Of a stretch of DNA of 64,000 nt, positions 7,150 to 17,108 are shown one piece after another. Position 1 is the first letter of the stretch; every line of letters begins with the position of its first letter. The notes under the pieces were generated by a model that saw only the letters and a program-made list of their open reading frames with translations, was not told the origin of the DNA and made no database searches. This stretch comes from a bacterium (GTDB taxonomy: Bacteria > Planctomycetota > Planctomycetia > Planctomycetales > Planctomycetaceae), in contig WGMU01000093.1 of assembly GCA_016124895.1 (NCBI GenBank), positions 1-64,000 of the forward strand. The letters run 5' to 3'. A program made the position numbers and the translations under genes.

Positions 7150-9813
7150 ATGCTGACATCGCCGACCGATACTCATCGTAAAGCTGCTGAATCGACCGAG
7201 TTCAAACCGCACGCCGTCGACGACGAACACGGCACTGACCTTGCCTCGGCTGCAGCTCTGGCGATTGAGATCGCTCATCACCGCGGCGACGCTCTTGTGC
7301 TGACTCACGGACGCTGGAGCATTGGGTCGGCAGAAAACAATTCGATTGTCATTGACGACGAAACCGTTTCTGACCGACATGCAATGATCATTGTGACGGA
7401 CCACCGCATCGTGATGACTTCCTGGTCGAATGCGACATACGTCAATGGAGAACGCTGCCGGGAATCGCTGTTGTGTGCCGGCGATCGGTTGACCGTCGGA
7501 ACGGTTGATCTGAAGATTCGTGCGGCGTCACCTCAGGAGCTGATCGCCCAGTTACCGGACGTTGATGACAAGACCGAAGTGCTGCCTGAGCATCCGGTGG
7601 TTTCAGTTGAGGCAACTCTGCGGCGACTGCAGGAGCTCGACACGGCACTCGACCTGCTCGACGACGAGCTTGCTGGACGCAACGCCTCACCCGATCGGCT
7701 CGACTCTCTCATTGGCCGCATTGAGGATGACCTGACGCTTCGATCGGAAGGAACCCTTCCGACAGCAGCTCAGCCTGACGAATTGGCTGGCCGATCAGCG
7801 GGTGACGTTCCCGCTTCGCTGCCTGCAGGTGTCTTGTCGACGCATGTCGATTCGACCGTGCAGCCGTTCAATCTCGATGACGTACTGCGCGTTGTTGAGC
7901 CAGCAGCGCAGACTTCGCGGAACCCAGGTGCAAACGCCGCGGTGACAATTGCTGAAATTGAGTCTGGCTTCGAGTCATCATCCGCCGTGTCAGATGACGA
8001 TGCGGCCGAGGAAAGTCTCCCGGAGTTCGCCAGGCTTGTCGGCGGGACATCGGTGCTCGCTCAGAACATGACGCTTAATGCGCTGCGATCGCGAGCAGAA
8101 GCCGTTCGCCAGCTCGATGAACTGATCCTCGCCGCGGCACGCGCGAACAAACCTCCGGCAAACTCTGCCGAGCCAGACGCCTGCGAGTCGGCCTGGACAT
8201 CAACTTCTTCGATGGGGGGGGCGGGAGCCGACTCTGCATCCGAATCATTTTCGTCCGACGGTGCCGCCGACTGGGACGATCTCGAAACTCGTGACGATGA
8301 ATTCGCAACGGAAGACTCGTCAGCAGCAGACTCGGACAGTACATCTGAATGTGGAGTCACTGCGGAAGCACCCGCGACGAAAACCGCAGAAGCAGTCGCG
8401 ACTGAAACGGTTGACGGCAACGACTTCGCCAGCGTCCGGAGTGCCACCGACGGCCGGGACGCGACCGAAGACAGAAACTCGACCGACGACCGGGAGGACA
8501 GCGGCGTCAGTGACGCCGGAGTAGACCGTTGGGAGCCGATGCCGCCAGACTCCGGAACGTTCGAGCCGCTCACTGCGAGCGATGAGCCCTGGCGTGCCGG
8601 TTTCGATTCTCCGAGCCACAGCAACGATGCCTCTGTGACTGAGGAAAGCGAAGCAGACGATGCCGGGTGCGAAACCATCGAGTTGTCGGCCGGCGACACC
8701 GTCAACGAAACACAGTCGCTGCTCTCGACGCTGTTCCGTTACGAAGATGCCTCCGAGACAGGTTCAACAGACTGGGAAGCTGCCGCCGGAGAGATTTCCG
8801 ACGTGGCAACAACGAGTAGTGCGCCAGCGTGGTCAGAGCCCGAGACGCCAGCTCGCGCCGACGAAGCCGGCGAATCTCGTGCAGCTTCCAGCAGCTCGGA
8901 CGACGTTCGATCGCGACTTGCGGAGATGTTCGATCTGCCCTCACTGCGGTCTGCGGAAGTGACTGACGACTCACGCAGGAATGAATGGGGCGATGTCGAA
9001 GCCGGTGCCTCGGGAAATGAATCGCCTGCTGCGCACATCAATCAGAGCGTGACGGCTCCCCTGCGGTCGTCCGTGGATCGCCAGTCGTTGACAACGTGGC
9101 TCGACGATCAGAAACGCGATCACGAGGAAGTGCCTGCTTCGCCGACCGGCCCCTCTGTGGTGCCCGACAATTCTGCTGACGACGACGATTCTGCTGACGA
9201 ACTGCGAACGACCACTGTCCAGACGACTGAGAAGGCTGAGGCAAAGCCGGCTGCACAGCACGCCGACGACAATTCCGATGAAGCTGACGACGAGATCAGT
9301 ACTTACATGCAGAGCCTGCTGGCTCGAAACCGACTGCGTACCGGACAGCCAGCCAATCCGGAGCAATATGTCATTCAGTCGGCCGCCGCGCCGGAATCGG
9401 CAGCAGGCGAATCGCAGTCGTCACCCGAACCGGACGATCCGACGGCAGATGTCGAAACCCCGGAGGACAACGACGTCCTTGCCGAAACGAAGTCGAACAA
9501 AAATCCGAACTGGCTGACTCTGCAACCGAAACATCAGCTCGACAAGAATCGTCTGCGAGCTGAAACGCAAACGCTGCGTGAGGTCGCCAATCAGACAGCT
9601 CGATCTGCGGTCTCAAAATCGACCCGGCGGCAGCTCAAAGTTCAGGTCACAGTGAAAGCCGTTGCCTCAGTGCTGATGCTCTGCTGCGGCGTGGCGGCCA
9701 GCCTGCTCGGTGTCTCGAACATTTTTGCAATCGTCGTGCAGGCAATCGGCGTGTACTTCGCCGTCGATCTGGGACTGACGATCGCTCGCAACTGGAAGGC
9801 CGTCAAAAGTTAA
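7150..9813 (+). CDS. FHA-domain protein with long acidic linker and C-terminal membrane segments
   Basis: 887 residues. Residues about 45-125 form a forkhead-associated domain, a phosphothreonine-binding module, with GRWSIGSAENNSIVI, VSDRHAMIIV and NATYVNGER. About 600 residues of low-complexity, Ser/Asp/Glu/Ala-rich sequence follow, with no recognisable fold. The C-terminal 55 residues hold two hydrophobic segments (VASVLMLCCGVAASLLGV and IFAIVVQAIGVYFAVDLGL), preceded by a basic stretch. The picture is a membrane-anchored protein whose N-terminal FHA reads Thr phosphorylation and whose linker acts as a flexible, possibly phosphorylated spacer. FHA proteins usually partner with Ser/Thr kinases, but none is encoded nearby. 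Confidence 0.85.
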   Translation: MLTSPTDTHRKAAESTEFKPHAVDDEHGTDLASAAALAIEIAHHRGDALVLTHGRWSIGSAENNSIVIDDETVSDRHAMIIVTDHRIVMTSWSNATYVNGERCRESLLCAGDRLTVGTVDLKIRAASPQELIAQLPDVDDKTEVLPEHPVVSVEATLRRLQELDTALDLLDDELAGRNASPDRLDSLIGRIEDDLTLRSEGTLPTAAQPDELAGRSAGDVPASLPAGVLSTHVDSTVQPFNLDDVLRVVEPAAQTSRNPGANAAVTIAEIESGFESSSAVSDDDAAEESLPEFARLVGGTSVLAQNMTLNALRSRAEAVRQLDELILAAARANKPPANSAEPDACESAWTSTSSMGGAGADSASESFSSDGAADWDDLETRDDEFATEDSSAADSDSTSECGVTAEAPATKTAEAVATETVDGNDFASVRSATDGRDATEDRNSTDDREDSGVSDAGVDRWEPMPPDSGTFEPLTASDEPWRAGFDSPSHSNDASVTEESEADDAGCETIELSAGDTVNETQSLLSTLFRYEDASETGSTDWEAAAGEISDVATTSSAPAWSEPETPARADEAGESRAASSSSDDVRSRLAEMFDLPSLRSAEVTDDSRRNEWGDVEAGASGNESPAAHINQSVTAPLRSSVDRQSLTTWLDDQKRDHEEVPASPTGPSVVPDNSADDDDSADELRTTTVQTTEKAEAKPAAQHADDNSDEADDEISTYMQSLLARNRLRTGQPANPEQYVIQSAAAPESAAGESQSSPEPDDPTADVETPEDNDVLAETKSNKNPNWLTLQPKHQLDKNRLRAETQTLREVANQTARSAVSKSTRRQLKVQVTVKAVASVLMLCCGVAASLLGVSNIFAIVVQAIGVYFAVDLGLTIARNWKAVKS

Positions 9814-9865
9814 AGCCGGTCTTCAGCTCTGCCGTCGGCGCCAGGGCGTCGCTTCGATACCTGGG

Positions 9866-10294
9866 TCAAACGGAATCCGTTTCGTCCGGCAGGCAGCCGA
9901 CACGCTGCTGTTTCCAGCGGACTACGACGTCATCGATTTCGACAGGCAGAACACCTGTGGCCGGACCGGCAGCGGCGGCGAAGTGAGCCTTGCGAATGAA
10001 CTCGTTGAGTTCTTCCAGCCGTTTGCGTACGACAGCCTCACTGTCGAGTTTTGCCAGTTCGGCAAGTGTCTTTTCGCGGCGAAGACGAGCTTCGATGACC
10101 GGTGGCACGACGGAGAGCTGCTCGTTGCGGAGCTTCTGTTTCAGCCACCAGTTTTCATCGAGTGGCTGATCGATGCCGGGAATCGGCTGGCCGAAACCGG
10201 GCAGTTGCGAGAACTCGCCGGCCTCCTGAGCCTGACGGATTTGACGCTCCGTAAACGACTCCCATGACTCCGCGGACGGTTTGCGCTCTGTCAT
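9866..10294 (-). CDS. DUF1992 (DnaJ-homologue C-28-like) protein
   Basis: 142 residues from the ATG at 10294 (MTERKPSAESWESFTERQIR). The same frame continues upstream, but the family begins about here. The pattern RQIRQAQEAGEFSQLPGFGQ, then DENWWLKQKLRNE and PPVIEARLRREK, is characteristic of the DUF1992 family, small proteins named after the conserved part of DNAJC28. Their function is not established. It converges on the FHA gene with 52 bases between. Confidence 0.85.
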   Translation of the reverse strand: MTERKPSAESWESFTERQIRQAQEAGEFSQLPGFGQPIPGIDQPLDENWWLKQKLRNEQLSVVPPVIEARLRREKTLAELAKLDSEAVVRKRLEELNEFIRKAHFAAAAGPATGVLPVEIDDVVVRWKQQRVGCLPDETDSV

Positions 10295-10548
10295 CAAAAA
10301 CGAATTCCTGTCTTGCCGTGAAACAAATCTGACGAACCGAATCTGAGTGATTGCGGTGACTTGATCGAGTTGTGACACTCTCCGCCGCTGACCGGACAGC
10401 GGGCAGTGAATCAGCTCGATCTCCGGCCGGGTCTTCAATCCTCGGGGGACAGTCACAGCCCTGTCCGGCCGCAGTTCCGCGGGCGTCTCTGCCGCGGTGA
10501 TTATCCACTTTCGCCATCGATTTCCAGGCAACGTTTCGGAGAGATGCC

Positions 10549-12519
10549 GTGTTGCGACGTCCCGTCTTACTGACCGTCGTTCTCACGTTTGCTGTCGTTT
10601 TACTGGCCTTTGATACGGGGACAGGTTCCGCCCAGACCCGGAAGCCGGCTTCGCGGGCGACGGCAAAGACGCGAGCGGCTGCAAAGAAGAAAACGCCGCC
10701 GCCACCAAAGGTCAACCTGCCGACGCAGATCGCGACGGAAGAGATTGAGGTCGCTCCGGTCAGTCCGACACAGCGTGACAAGGCTCTCGCATCGGCCGCA
10801 CATATTGACGCGTTACTTGAAGCGGCTCTCCGTAAAAACGGGGCCGCCCCAAACGAGATGACAACGGATGAGCAGTTTGTCCGACGGACGTACCTCGACA
10901 TCACGGGAACGATTCCGACGGCCGACCAGACACTGGCCTATCTGAAATCAACGCATCCGTCAAAACGTGTCGCACTGATCGACTCGATGCTCGGCAAGCC
11001 TGGCTACGCGAGCAACTTCTACAATTACTGGGCTGACGTGCTGAGGATCGTCGACCAGGCGGACAACAACACCTATCTGCGGCCGTACGGCGAGTGGGTC
11101 AAGGAGTGCCTGCGAGAGAACCGTCCGTGGGACGAAATGGTCCACGAGATGGTCACAGCGGAAGGCAAGGTCTGGGAAGATCCGGCCGTTGGTTTCGTGC
11201 TTCGCGACGCCGGTATGCCGCTCGACAATCTCAACAACATGATCCGTACGTTTCTGGGAACACGGATCGGCTGTGCCCAGTGTCACGATCACCCCTTCGA
11301 TCGCTGGAAGCAGAAAGAGTTCTATCAGCTTGCAGCTTTCGTCGGTGGAACGCAGTACCGGGTCGATCGCCCGCGCGGTTACAGGATCAACGACAAACAG
11401 ATTCAGGCCGCCTCGCCGGGGATGCAGTCGCAGGAGTACCGCAACGGCCGCACGATCCTGCGATACAACCGTGTCGGCGTCTGGCTGAACGCCAAAGAGA
11501 ATCTCAAGTACCCGCACGACTACGCCTACAAAGACGTCAAGCCGGACGAAATTGTCAAACCGGCGGTCCTGTTTGGCAGTGCTCCCGGCAGTTTTAAGCC
11601 GGAAGAACGGCGGCAGATTCTGGCCGACTGGATCACCAGTTACGACAACGAGCGGTTTGCCAAAACACTGGCTAACCGGCTGTGGAAACGAGCTTTCGGC
11701 ATTGGGCTGATTGAACCGGTCGACGACCTGCGCGACGACACCGAAGCGTCGAACCCCGAACTGATGAATTTCCTGATCAGCGAATTGCACCGGCTGCAGT
11801 TCAACATGAAGGAGTTTCAACGGATCATTTACTACACAAAGGCATATCAGCGGCAGGTGTCGTACGACGATCTGGATCCTGAGAAGCCGTATCTTTTTCC
11901 CGGTCCGGTCCTGCGGCGTATGACGGCCGAGCAGGTCTGGGATTCACTGCTGACGCTCACACTGAAAAAGCCCGACGCGATGGTGCGTCCGGACGACGAA
12001 GAGTACACGGCGATCCTCGACATCGATGAAAAGACGACCGTGCAGCAGGTTCTCGAAAAGGCGAAGGAACTGCAGAACTGGCGAAAGGACGACGGTGCCG
12101 AGAAACGCAAGCGGCTTTACAAAGGCGTCGAACTGCTGCGGGCATCGGAACTGCCGCAGCCGTTGCCGGAAAGTCACTTCCTGCGGCAGTTCGGTCAGAG
12201 CGATCGTGACATCACGCTCGACAGCCACACCGACGGCACCGTGCCGCAGTTGCTGACCATGTTCAACGGCCCGGTCACGCACATGATGCTCGAATACGGC
12301 TCGGTGATCTTTGACGAAGTCATGGCCCGGCGGGCGCTCGATGATCGCGTCGACGTGATGTTCCTCTCGATCCTGAACCGCTACCCGACCGACAGCGAAC
12401 GTGACGTCGCTCTGCGCGAAATCCGCCGCACGCTGCGGGACAAACAGTACCAGTACGCCGGCCACGGCAATGTTCTGTGGGCACTGCTCAATACGCGGGA
12501 ATTCCTCTTTATCCAGTAG
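10549..12519 (+). CDS. DUF1549/DUF1553 domain protein
   Basis: 656 residues from the GTG at 10549, with CGGAGAGA just upstream. The N-terminal signal peptide (MLRRPVLLTVVLTFAVVLLAF) is followed by a Lys/Pro/Ala-rich linker. The DUF1549 domain spans about residues 80-300, with QFVRRTYLDITGTIPT and the CxxCH-like GCAQCHDHPFDRWKQKEFYQ. The DUF1553 domain follows from about residue 355 (ERRQILADWITSYDNERFAK, LANRLWKRAFGIGLIEPVDD). This is one of the expanded planctomycete families. It has no proven activity and is almost always next to a DUF1501 gene, as here. GCAQCH has the haem-attachment spacing but could equally bind another metal. Confidence 0.92.
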   Translation: MLRRPVLLTVVLTFAVVLLAFDTGTGSAQTRKPASRATAKTRAAAKKKTPPPPKVNLPTQIATEEIEVAPVSPTQRDKALASAAHIDALLEAALRKNGAAPNEMTTDEQFVRRTYLDITGTIPTADQTLAYLKSTHPSKRVALIDSMLGKPGYASNFYNYWADVLRIVDQADNNTYLRPYGEWVKECLRENRPWDEMVHEMVTAEGKVWEDPAVGFVLRDAGMPLDNLNNMIRTFLGTRIGCAQCHDHPFDRWKQKEFYQLAAFVGGTQYRVDRPRGYRINDKQIQAASPGMQSQEYRNGRTILRYNRVGVWLNAKENLKYPHDYAYKDVKPDEIVKPAVLFGSAPGSFKPEERRQILADWITSYDNERFAKTLANRLWKRAFGIGLIEPVDDLRDDTEASNPELMNFLISELHRLQFNMKEFQRIIYYTKAYQRQVSYDDLDPEKPYLFPGPVLRRMTAEQVWDSLLTLTLKKPDAMVRPDDEEYTAILDIDEKTTVQQVLEKAKELQNWRKDDGAEKRKRLYKGVELLRASELPQPLPESHFLRQFGQSDRDITLDSHTDGTVPQLLTMFNGPVTHMMLEYGSVIFDEVMARRALDDRVDVMFLSILNRYPTDSERDVALREIRRTLRDKQYQYAGHGNVLWALLNTREFLFIQ

Positions 12520-12579
12520 CCAGAGCAACGCTGCCGACCGTCTGCTCCCTTCCAACCCGACTCTCTCCGGAGACGCTCC

Positions 12580-13866
12580 ATGTTCCCTTTCGATCCGTCG
12601 CAGCTCGACATTCTTTCGCGGCGCCAGTTGATGCACCGCGCCGCGAAGTTCTGTTTTGGAGTCTCGGCACTGCCGTTTGCCTTTCAGACGGCAGCGGGCG
12701 CTCCGGCTCGTACTGCCGGTGCTGGTGGTAAGGCCGAGCGTCTGATCTACCTGTTTATGACTGGAGCAATGAGTCAATTAGACACGTTCGATCCAAAACC
12801 GAAGAGTGACGTGCAGGGCGAAACGGAGGTCATCAAGACAAAGATTCCCGGCGTTCAGCTCAGCGAACACATGGCCGGCATCGCGTCAATGTCGGACCAG
12901 GTGGCCATCATTCGCTCGCTCAATACAACGACCGCCGCTCACGAACAGGCTCGCTACCTGATGCGGACCAGTTACCGGCCGCTGGCCACGACGAAGCACC
13001 CTGGCCTGGGGTCATGGATGCAGAAAATGAAGGGCCGGATCAGCAAGGAACTGCCGCCGAGTGTGCAGATTGGTGGCGGTGTCGGGCCCGGCTATCTCGG
13101 AGCCCAGTACGCGCCCGTGCCAATCGGTGATCCTGCGCAGGGGCTGCAGAACACAAAGTCACCCGCGTATCTGACCGATCAGGCCTTTGATAAACGCATG
13201 GCTCTGGCACATTCCTTCGACTCGGGTTTCCGTAAGAAGGCGACCAAAAGCAGCAAGGTCAACGGCTACGACGACCTTTACACCGACGCGATCCGCCTGC
13301 TCCGCAGCCAGGATCTCGAAGCGTTCGACATTACGAAAGAAGCCGACGATCAGAAGTCAGCGTATGGTGAAACGCGACTCGGCAGGGGCGCACTGCTTGC
13401 ACGGCGCCTCGTCGAACGCGGCGTGCGCTATGTCGAGATCTCCTTTGGGAGCTGGGATCATCACAACCAGATTTTCCAGAACGTACCTGAGAAAGCGAAG
13501 GAACTCGACAAAGTCGTCACAACGCTGCTGAAGGATCTGTCCAGCCGCGGTCTGCTGGATTCCACGCTGGTCGTGATCGGTACTGAGTTCGGGCGCAAGC
13601 CGAAACTCAATCAGAACGTCGGACGCGACCACCACCCGGCCGCGTTCTCGTCTCTGCTGGCCGGCGGCGGCATCAAAGGCGGCCAGGCGTACGGTAAAAG
13701 CGACGAAGACGCGTTTTACGTCGAGGAGGACGGTGTCTCCGTCGAAGACTTCAACGCCACGATCGCTCAGTCACTGGGGATCCCGCACGATCAGGAAATC
13801 TTCTCTCCCGACGGTCGCCCCTTCACGATCGGCAACGGCGGAACGCCCATCGCGAAACTGTTCTGA
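12580..13866 (+). CDS. DUF1501 domain protein (first of three)
   Basis: 428 residues, ATG at 12580 with CCGGAGA upstream, 60 bases after the DUF1549/1553 gene. The leader SRRQLMHRAAKFCFGVSALP contains a twin-arginine-like SRRQLM motif. The alkaline-phosphatase-like fold of the DUF1501 family is indicated by YLFMTGAMSQLDTFDPKP, RGALLARRLVERGVRYVEI, VVIGTEFGRKPKLN and GRDHHPAAFSSLLAGGGIKG. The biochemical role is unknown; sulfatase-like hydrolysis has been suggested from the fold. Conserved pairing with DUF1549/1553 suggests they act together outside the cytoplasm. Paralogues in this window lie at 42446 and 49202. Confidence 0.93.
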   Translation: MFPFDPSQLDILSRRQLMHRAAKFCFGVSALPFAFQTAAGAPARTAGAGGKAERLIYLFMTGAMSQLDTFDPKPKSDVQGETEVIKTKIPGVQLSEHMAGIASMSDQVAIIRSLNTTTAAHEQARYLMRTSYRPLATTKHPGLGSWMQKMKGRISKELPPSVQIGGGVGPGYLGAQYAPVPIGDPAQGLQNTKSPAYLTDQAFDKRMALAHSFDSGFRKKATKSSKVNGYDDLYTDAIRLLRSQDLEAFDITKEADDQKSAYGETRLGRGALLARRLVERGVRYVEISFGSWDHHNQIFQNVPEKAKELDKVVTTLLKDLSSRGLLDSTLVVIGTEFGRKPKLNQNVGRDHHPAAFSSLLAGGGIKGGQAYGKSDEDAFYVEEDGVSVEDFNATIAQSLGIPHDQEIFSPDGRPFTIGNGGTPIAKLF

Positions 13867-13954
13867 GCGAGCCATTCACTCGCCAGAAACTCGCGAGCAA
13901 CCAATCGCGACTCAACCGCTCTTTGAACCCATCCCGTAAGTTGAGGCTCCCTCC

Positions 13955-14926
13955 ATGCAGAAACCGTTGCGAGTCACTGCGGACCGAGTGGGACAGATTC
14001 TCGCGCTGAGTTTCGTCATCGGACTGAACCTTCTGCTGTTTCCGTCAGACACCGCAGCAGACGACGCCGTGAGGCATTCTTTTCTGGGCGTCGGCAAAGC
14101 GAATCGAACGGTCATTGTCGGTGAGGATGGCTCGATCGAGTGGAAGGTCGATCTGCCCGCCAGCGACGGCTGGGTTCTGCCGAGTGGCAACGTGCTGCTT
14201 GCACTGTACGGAACACCGGAATTTCCGAACGGTGGCGCTGTGGAAATCGACCGGGCGACGAAGAAGATCGTCTTTGCTTACAAAGGACAGCAGAAAGAAA
14301 CGAGCACCGTCCAGCCACTGGCGGACGGAACCTTCCTCCTGGCGGAACTTGGACCGGAACCGCGGGCGCTGGTGATTAACCGCGCTGGCGAAGTGCTCAA
14401 AACAACGCTGCTGCAGTGCCAGAAGCAGAACTTCCACATGCAGACGCGAATGCTGCGGCAATTACCGGACGGAAACTACCTGGCTCCGCATCTGCTCGAC
14501 TTTGCCGTCAGGGAATACGATCCCGACAGCGGCCAGGTGCTGAAAACGTTTCCGACAGACGACCGCGGTCGTGATAAACGGGACTGGCCGTTTACAGCAA
14601 TTCGACTGGCGAACGGCAATACGCTGATTGGTTGTACGAACGGCAATCGGGTCATCGAAGTCGACGCTGATGGCAGCATTGTCTGGAGCGTGACCAACGA
14701 AGACCTCGGCGAAAACCTGTTCGACGACGCCTGCGGCGTGCAGCGTCTGCCGAATGGAAACACCGTCGTCACCAGCTATCACGCCAGTGGTGATCGAGTG
14801 AAGCTGTTTGAAGTGACGCGTGAGAAGAAGGTCGTCTGGCGCTACTCAGGCATGAAGGCCGGCTTCCACCACTTCCAGATTCTGACGACAAACGGGAAGC
14901 TGCTTACCCAGAATACCTGGAAGTAG
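13955..14926 (+). CDS. Exported beta-propeller protein
   Basis: 323 residues, ATG at 13955 with GAGG upstream. A signal peptide or anchor (ILALSFVIGLNLLLFPSD) is followed by repeats in which the same sheet motif recurs: DGSIEWKVDLPASDGWVLPSGN, ADGTFLLAE, LPDGNYLAPHL, LANGNTLIGCTNGNRVIEVD, LPNGNTVVTSYH. This is a six-bladed or similar propeller of the PQQ-like or arylsulfotransferase-like kind. It is the third gene of the DUF1549/DUF1501 unit, 88 bases downstream, so it is probably co-transcribed. Ligand and activity are unknown. Confidence 0.85.
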   Translation: MQKPLRVTADRVGQILALSFVIGLNLLLFPSDTAADDAVRHSFLGVGKANRTVIVGEDGSIEWKVDLPASDGWVLPSGNVLLALYGTPEFPNGGAVEIDRATKKIVFAYKGQQKETSTVQPLADGTFLLAELGPEPRALVINRAGEVLKTTLLQCQKQNFHMQTRMLRQLPDGNYLAPHLLDFAVREYDPDSGQVLKTFPTDDRGRDKRDWPFTAIRLANGNTLIGCTNGNRVIEVDADGSIVWSVTNEDLGENLFDDACGVQRLPNGNTVVTSYHASGDRVKLFEVTREKKVVWRYSGMKAGFHHFQILTTNGKLLTQNTWK

Positions 14927-15038
14927 GCAGAATCAGGCAAAGCGTCACCCCGGCATTCCCTCTACAGGGGCAACCGCCGCCTGTCTGCTGGCGCATGAAA
15001 CGACTCGAAGCGCGGGCGACTGTCTGAGGCACCGCCAG

Positions 15039-17108
15039 CTACTCGCTCATTTCCCAGAAGTCGTCTTCGCCTTCGGCAAACGGATCGAGTCCCTGCTTCG
15101 GGGGGATGTCCGATTTCGGTTTTGCAGGCCGTTTCTTCTTCGGACCGACAACAGTGGCTGTCGAATTCAGCGGACGCGGCTGCGTACCGGTCGGTTGAGC
15201 GTCGGCCTTGCGCGGAGCTGGAGACTGATTTCCAGCTTCGCGAACCGGACGGACTTTGACCTTTGACGGCGTTGCGGTCTTTGCGGGAGTTGGCGGCGGA
15301 CTCTGCCGCGGCTTCTGTTCGGTCGCCTTCCGGCTGCATGATGGGCACCGGCCGCGGTGATCAAGCGGTTCGCCGCAGTCGTTGCACAGCGGGACGGGTG
15401 CGTTCGCTCCGGCAAGCCCTTCGTCTTCCGCTTCAGGCAGATCGGGCAGCACTTCCAGCAGCTCAACTTCGGCCGTGATCTGCGACTGTGGCACGGCAGT
15501 TTCGGATGGTCGCGAGGCGGAAGACGGCTTGCGTTCGGTCGCCTTCAGAAACTCCGCCGACTGGAAGTCCGTCGGACTGCTGCTCGGCATCTCTTTCACG
15601 ACAACATTTTCTTCCCGGACGATCTCCGTTGACGCCTGCTTACCGCTTGTCACGTCTTTCGCCGAAACGTGTACGCGGGCCTGTTCGTCGTAACGGATTG
15701 TGACTTCGATCTGCGAATTTTCAGGCAGGTTCTCGGGCAGGTTCTCAATGACGCACGTCCCGAGTTCGACGAAGTGCTCATCGCTGGCGGTGCCGCTTTC
15801 CACGATGCGCAGATGGACGCGGCTCTGGTTGGGAATGACGGTGCCAAACCGTTTCGAGACCGACGCCGGCAGTGCGGCGTTTGCAGGAATCAGGTAGTGA
15901 GGTACGCGGCCGTCGCGTTCGTCACGCACCAGAATGCCAAGTCCGCGGGCGCTGACACTCTGCTGCCTGATACTCGCCAGCTTCTGCGTGACTTCGGCAC
16001 TGAGGATCGAGCGGGCGAACTCGTTATTGGTCAGCAGCATCCCCGCGTAATACGTCGCTCCGTGAGCAATCGACTGGTCGGGTGAGAGCGACGTATTGAG
16101 CGTCCGCCCGCCCAGTCGTTTCAGCGCGTTGCGGATCATTGGCATTCGCGATGCGCCGCCGACAGTCAGGATCACGTCGACGTGAGCCCAGCCCATTTTG
16201 TTGTCTTTAAGCATCGACTGCGTGAGGGCACACGTCCGATCGACCAGCTTGCCGGTCAGCTTTTCAAACTGTCCCTGTTCGACCTGATACGACTTACGGT
16301 TTCCACCGTGCTGCACCGTGAGAGCCGCTCGCGGACGGACCGTCAGGCTGCGTTTCGTGTTCTCGACCTCGAGAGCCATGAACTGCAGACTTTCGGCGTC
16401 CTTCCGCGGGTCCGAACTGAATTCGCGGGTGAACTGCTTGGCGATTGCATCGAGCAGCGTCCGGTTCCAGTCGATGCCGCCGAGATTCAGGTCGCCGCTG
16501 CTGGCGATCACTTTGACCTCGTTCTTCTGATAACTGACCAGTGACAGGTCGAACGTACCGCCACCGAGATCGTAAACCAGAATCCGCTGCTCTTCGGCGA
16601 GTTCCGTAAACCAGAGACCTTCTGACCCGAGCACGTAGCACAGTGCCGCGGCGACGGGTTCATTGATCATGTCAACTCGCTTGAGCCCGGCGCGGCGTCC
16701 AGCTTCGCTCACCCATTGCCGCTGGACATCGCTGAACTGGGCAGGCACCGTGATCACGGCCTGCTCGACCTTGCCAATCTGTTCCTGCGCGGCTGCCAGC
16801 AGTTTCTGCAGGATGAGTTTCGAGACGTCGAGCGGCGTGACGACTTTGCCACCAATCTCCCAGCGTTTGCCCGGATCGCCCATATACCGTTTCGCGTTCT
16901 GAATGACGCGGTTCGGTTTGACGACGGCATTCCGCAGCGCCTCAGTACCGACAACGATCTCACCGGAATCGTCGAACAGAACAACCGACGGCGTCGACAG
17001 CTCGCCTTCCTGATTCGCCAGCGTGACAGGTTCACCGTGCTCGTTCAGATACGAAATGCACGAGTATGTTGTGCCGAGATCGATGCCGACTGCGTGAGTC
17101 TTCAGCAT
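15039..17108 (-). CDS. Hsp70 family protein with C-terminal zinc ribbon
   Basis: 689 residues. The actin-like ATPase domain occupies about 1-370: VGIDLGTTYSCISYLNEHGE, QAVITVPAQFSDVQRQWVSE, INEPVAAALCYVLG, ILVYDLGGGTFDLSLVSY and VDVILTVGGASRMPMIRN. A shortened beta-sandwich-like substrate domain follows (about 390-500). Beyond residue 510 it departs from DnaK: an acidic linker, then a four-cysteine ribbon at about 574-592 (CNDC...CPSC), then about 95 residues rich in Pro, Lys and Ala. The helical lid of DnaK is not apparent. This resembles diverged Hsp70 paralogues rather than the housekeeping DnaK, and no dnaJ or grpE lies nearby. Confidence 0.88.
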   Translation of the reverse strand: MLKTHAVGIDLGTTYSCISYLNEHGEPVTLANQEGELSTPSVVLFDDSGEIVVGTEALRNAVVKPNRVIQNAKRYMGDPGKRWEIGGKVVTPLDVSKLILQKLLAAAQEQIGKVEQAVITVPAQFSDVQRQWVSEAGRRAGLKRVDMINEPVAAALCYVLGSEGLWFTELAEEQRILVYDLGGGTFDLSLVSYQKNEVKVIASSGDLNLGGIDWNRTLLDAIAKQFTREFSSDPRKDAESLQFMALEVENTKRSLTVRPRAALTVQHGGNRKSYQVEQGQFEKLTGKLVDRTCALTQSMLKDNKMGWAHVDVILTVGGASRMPMIRNALKRLGGRTLNTSLSPDQSIAHGATYYAGMLLTNNEFARSILSAEVTQKLASIRQQSVSARGLGILVRDERDGRVPHYLIPANAALPASVSKRFGTVIPNQSRVHLRIVESGTASDEHFVELGTCVIENLPENLPENSQIEVTIRYDEQARVHVSAKDVTSGKQASTEIVREENVVVKEMPSSSPTDFQSAEFLKATERKPSSASRPSETAVPQSQITAEVELLEVLPDLPEAEDEGLAGANAPVPLCNDCGEPLDHRGRCPSCSRKATEQKPRQSPPPTPAKTATPSKVKVRPVREAGNQSPAPRKADAQPTGTQPRPLNSTATVVGPKKKRPAKPKSDIPPKQGLDPFAEGEDDFWEMSE

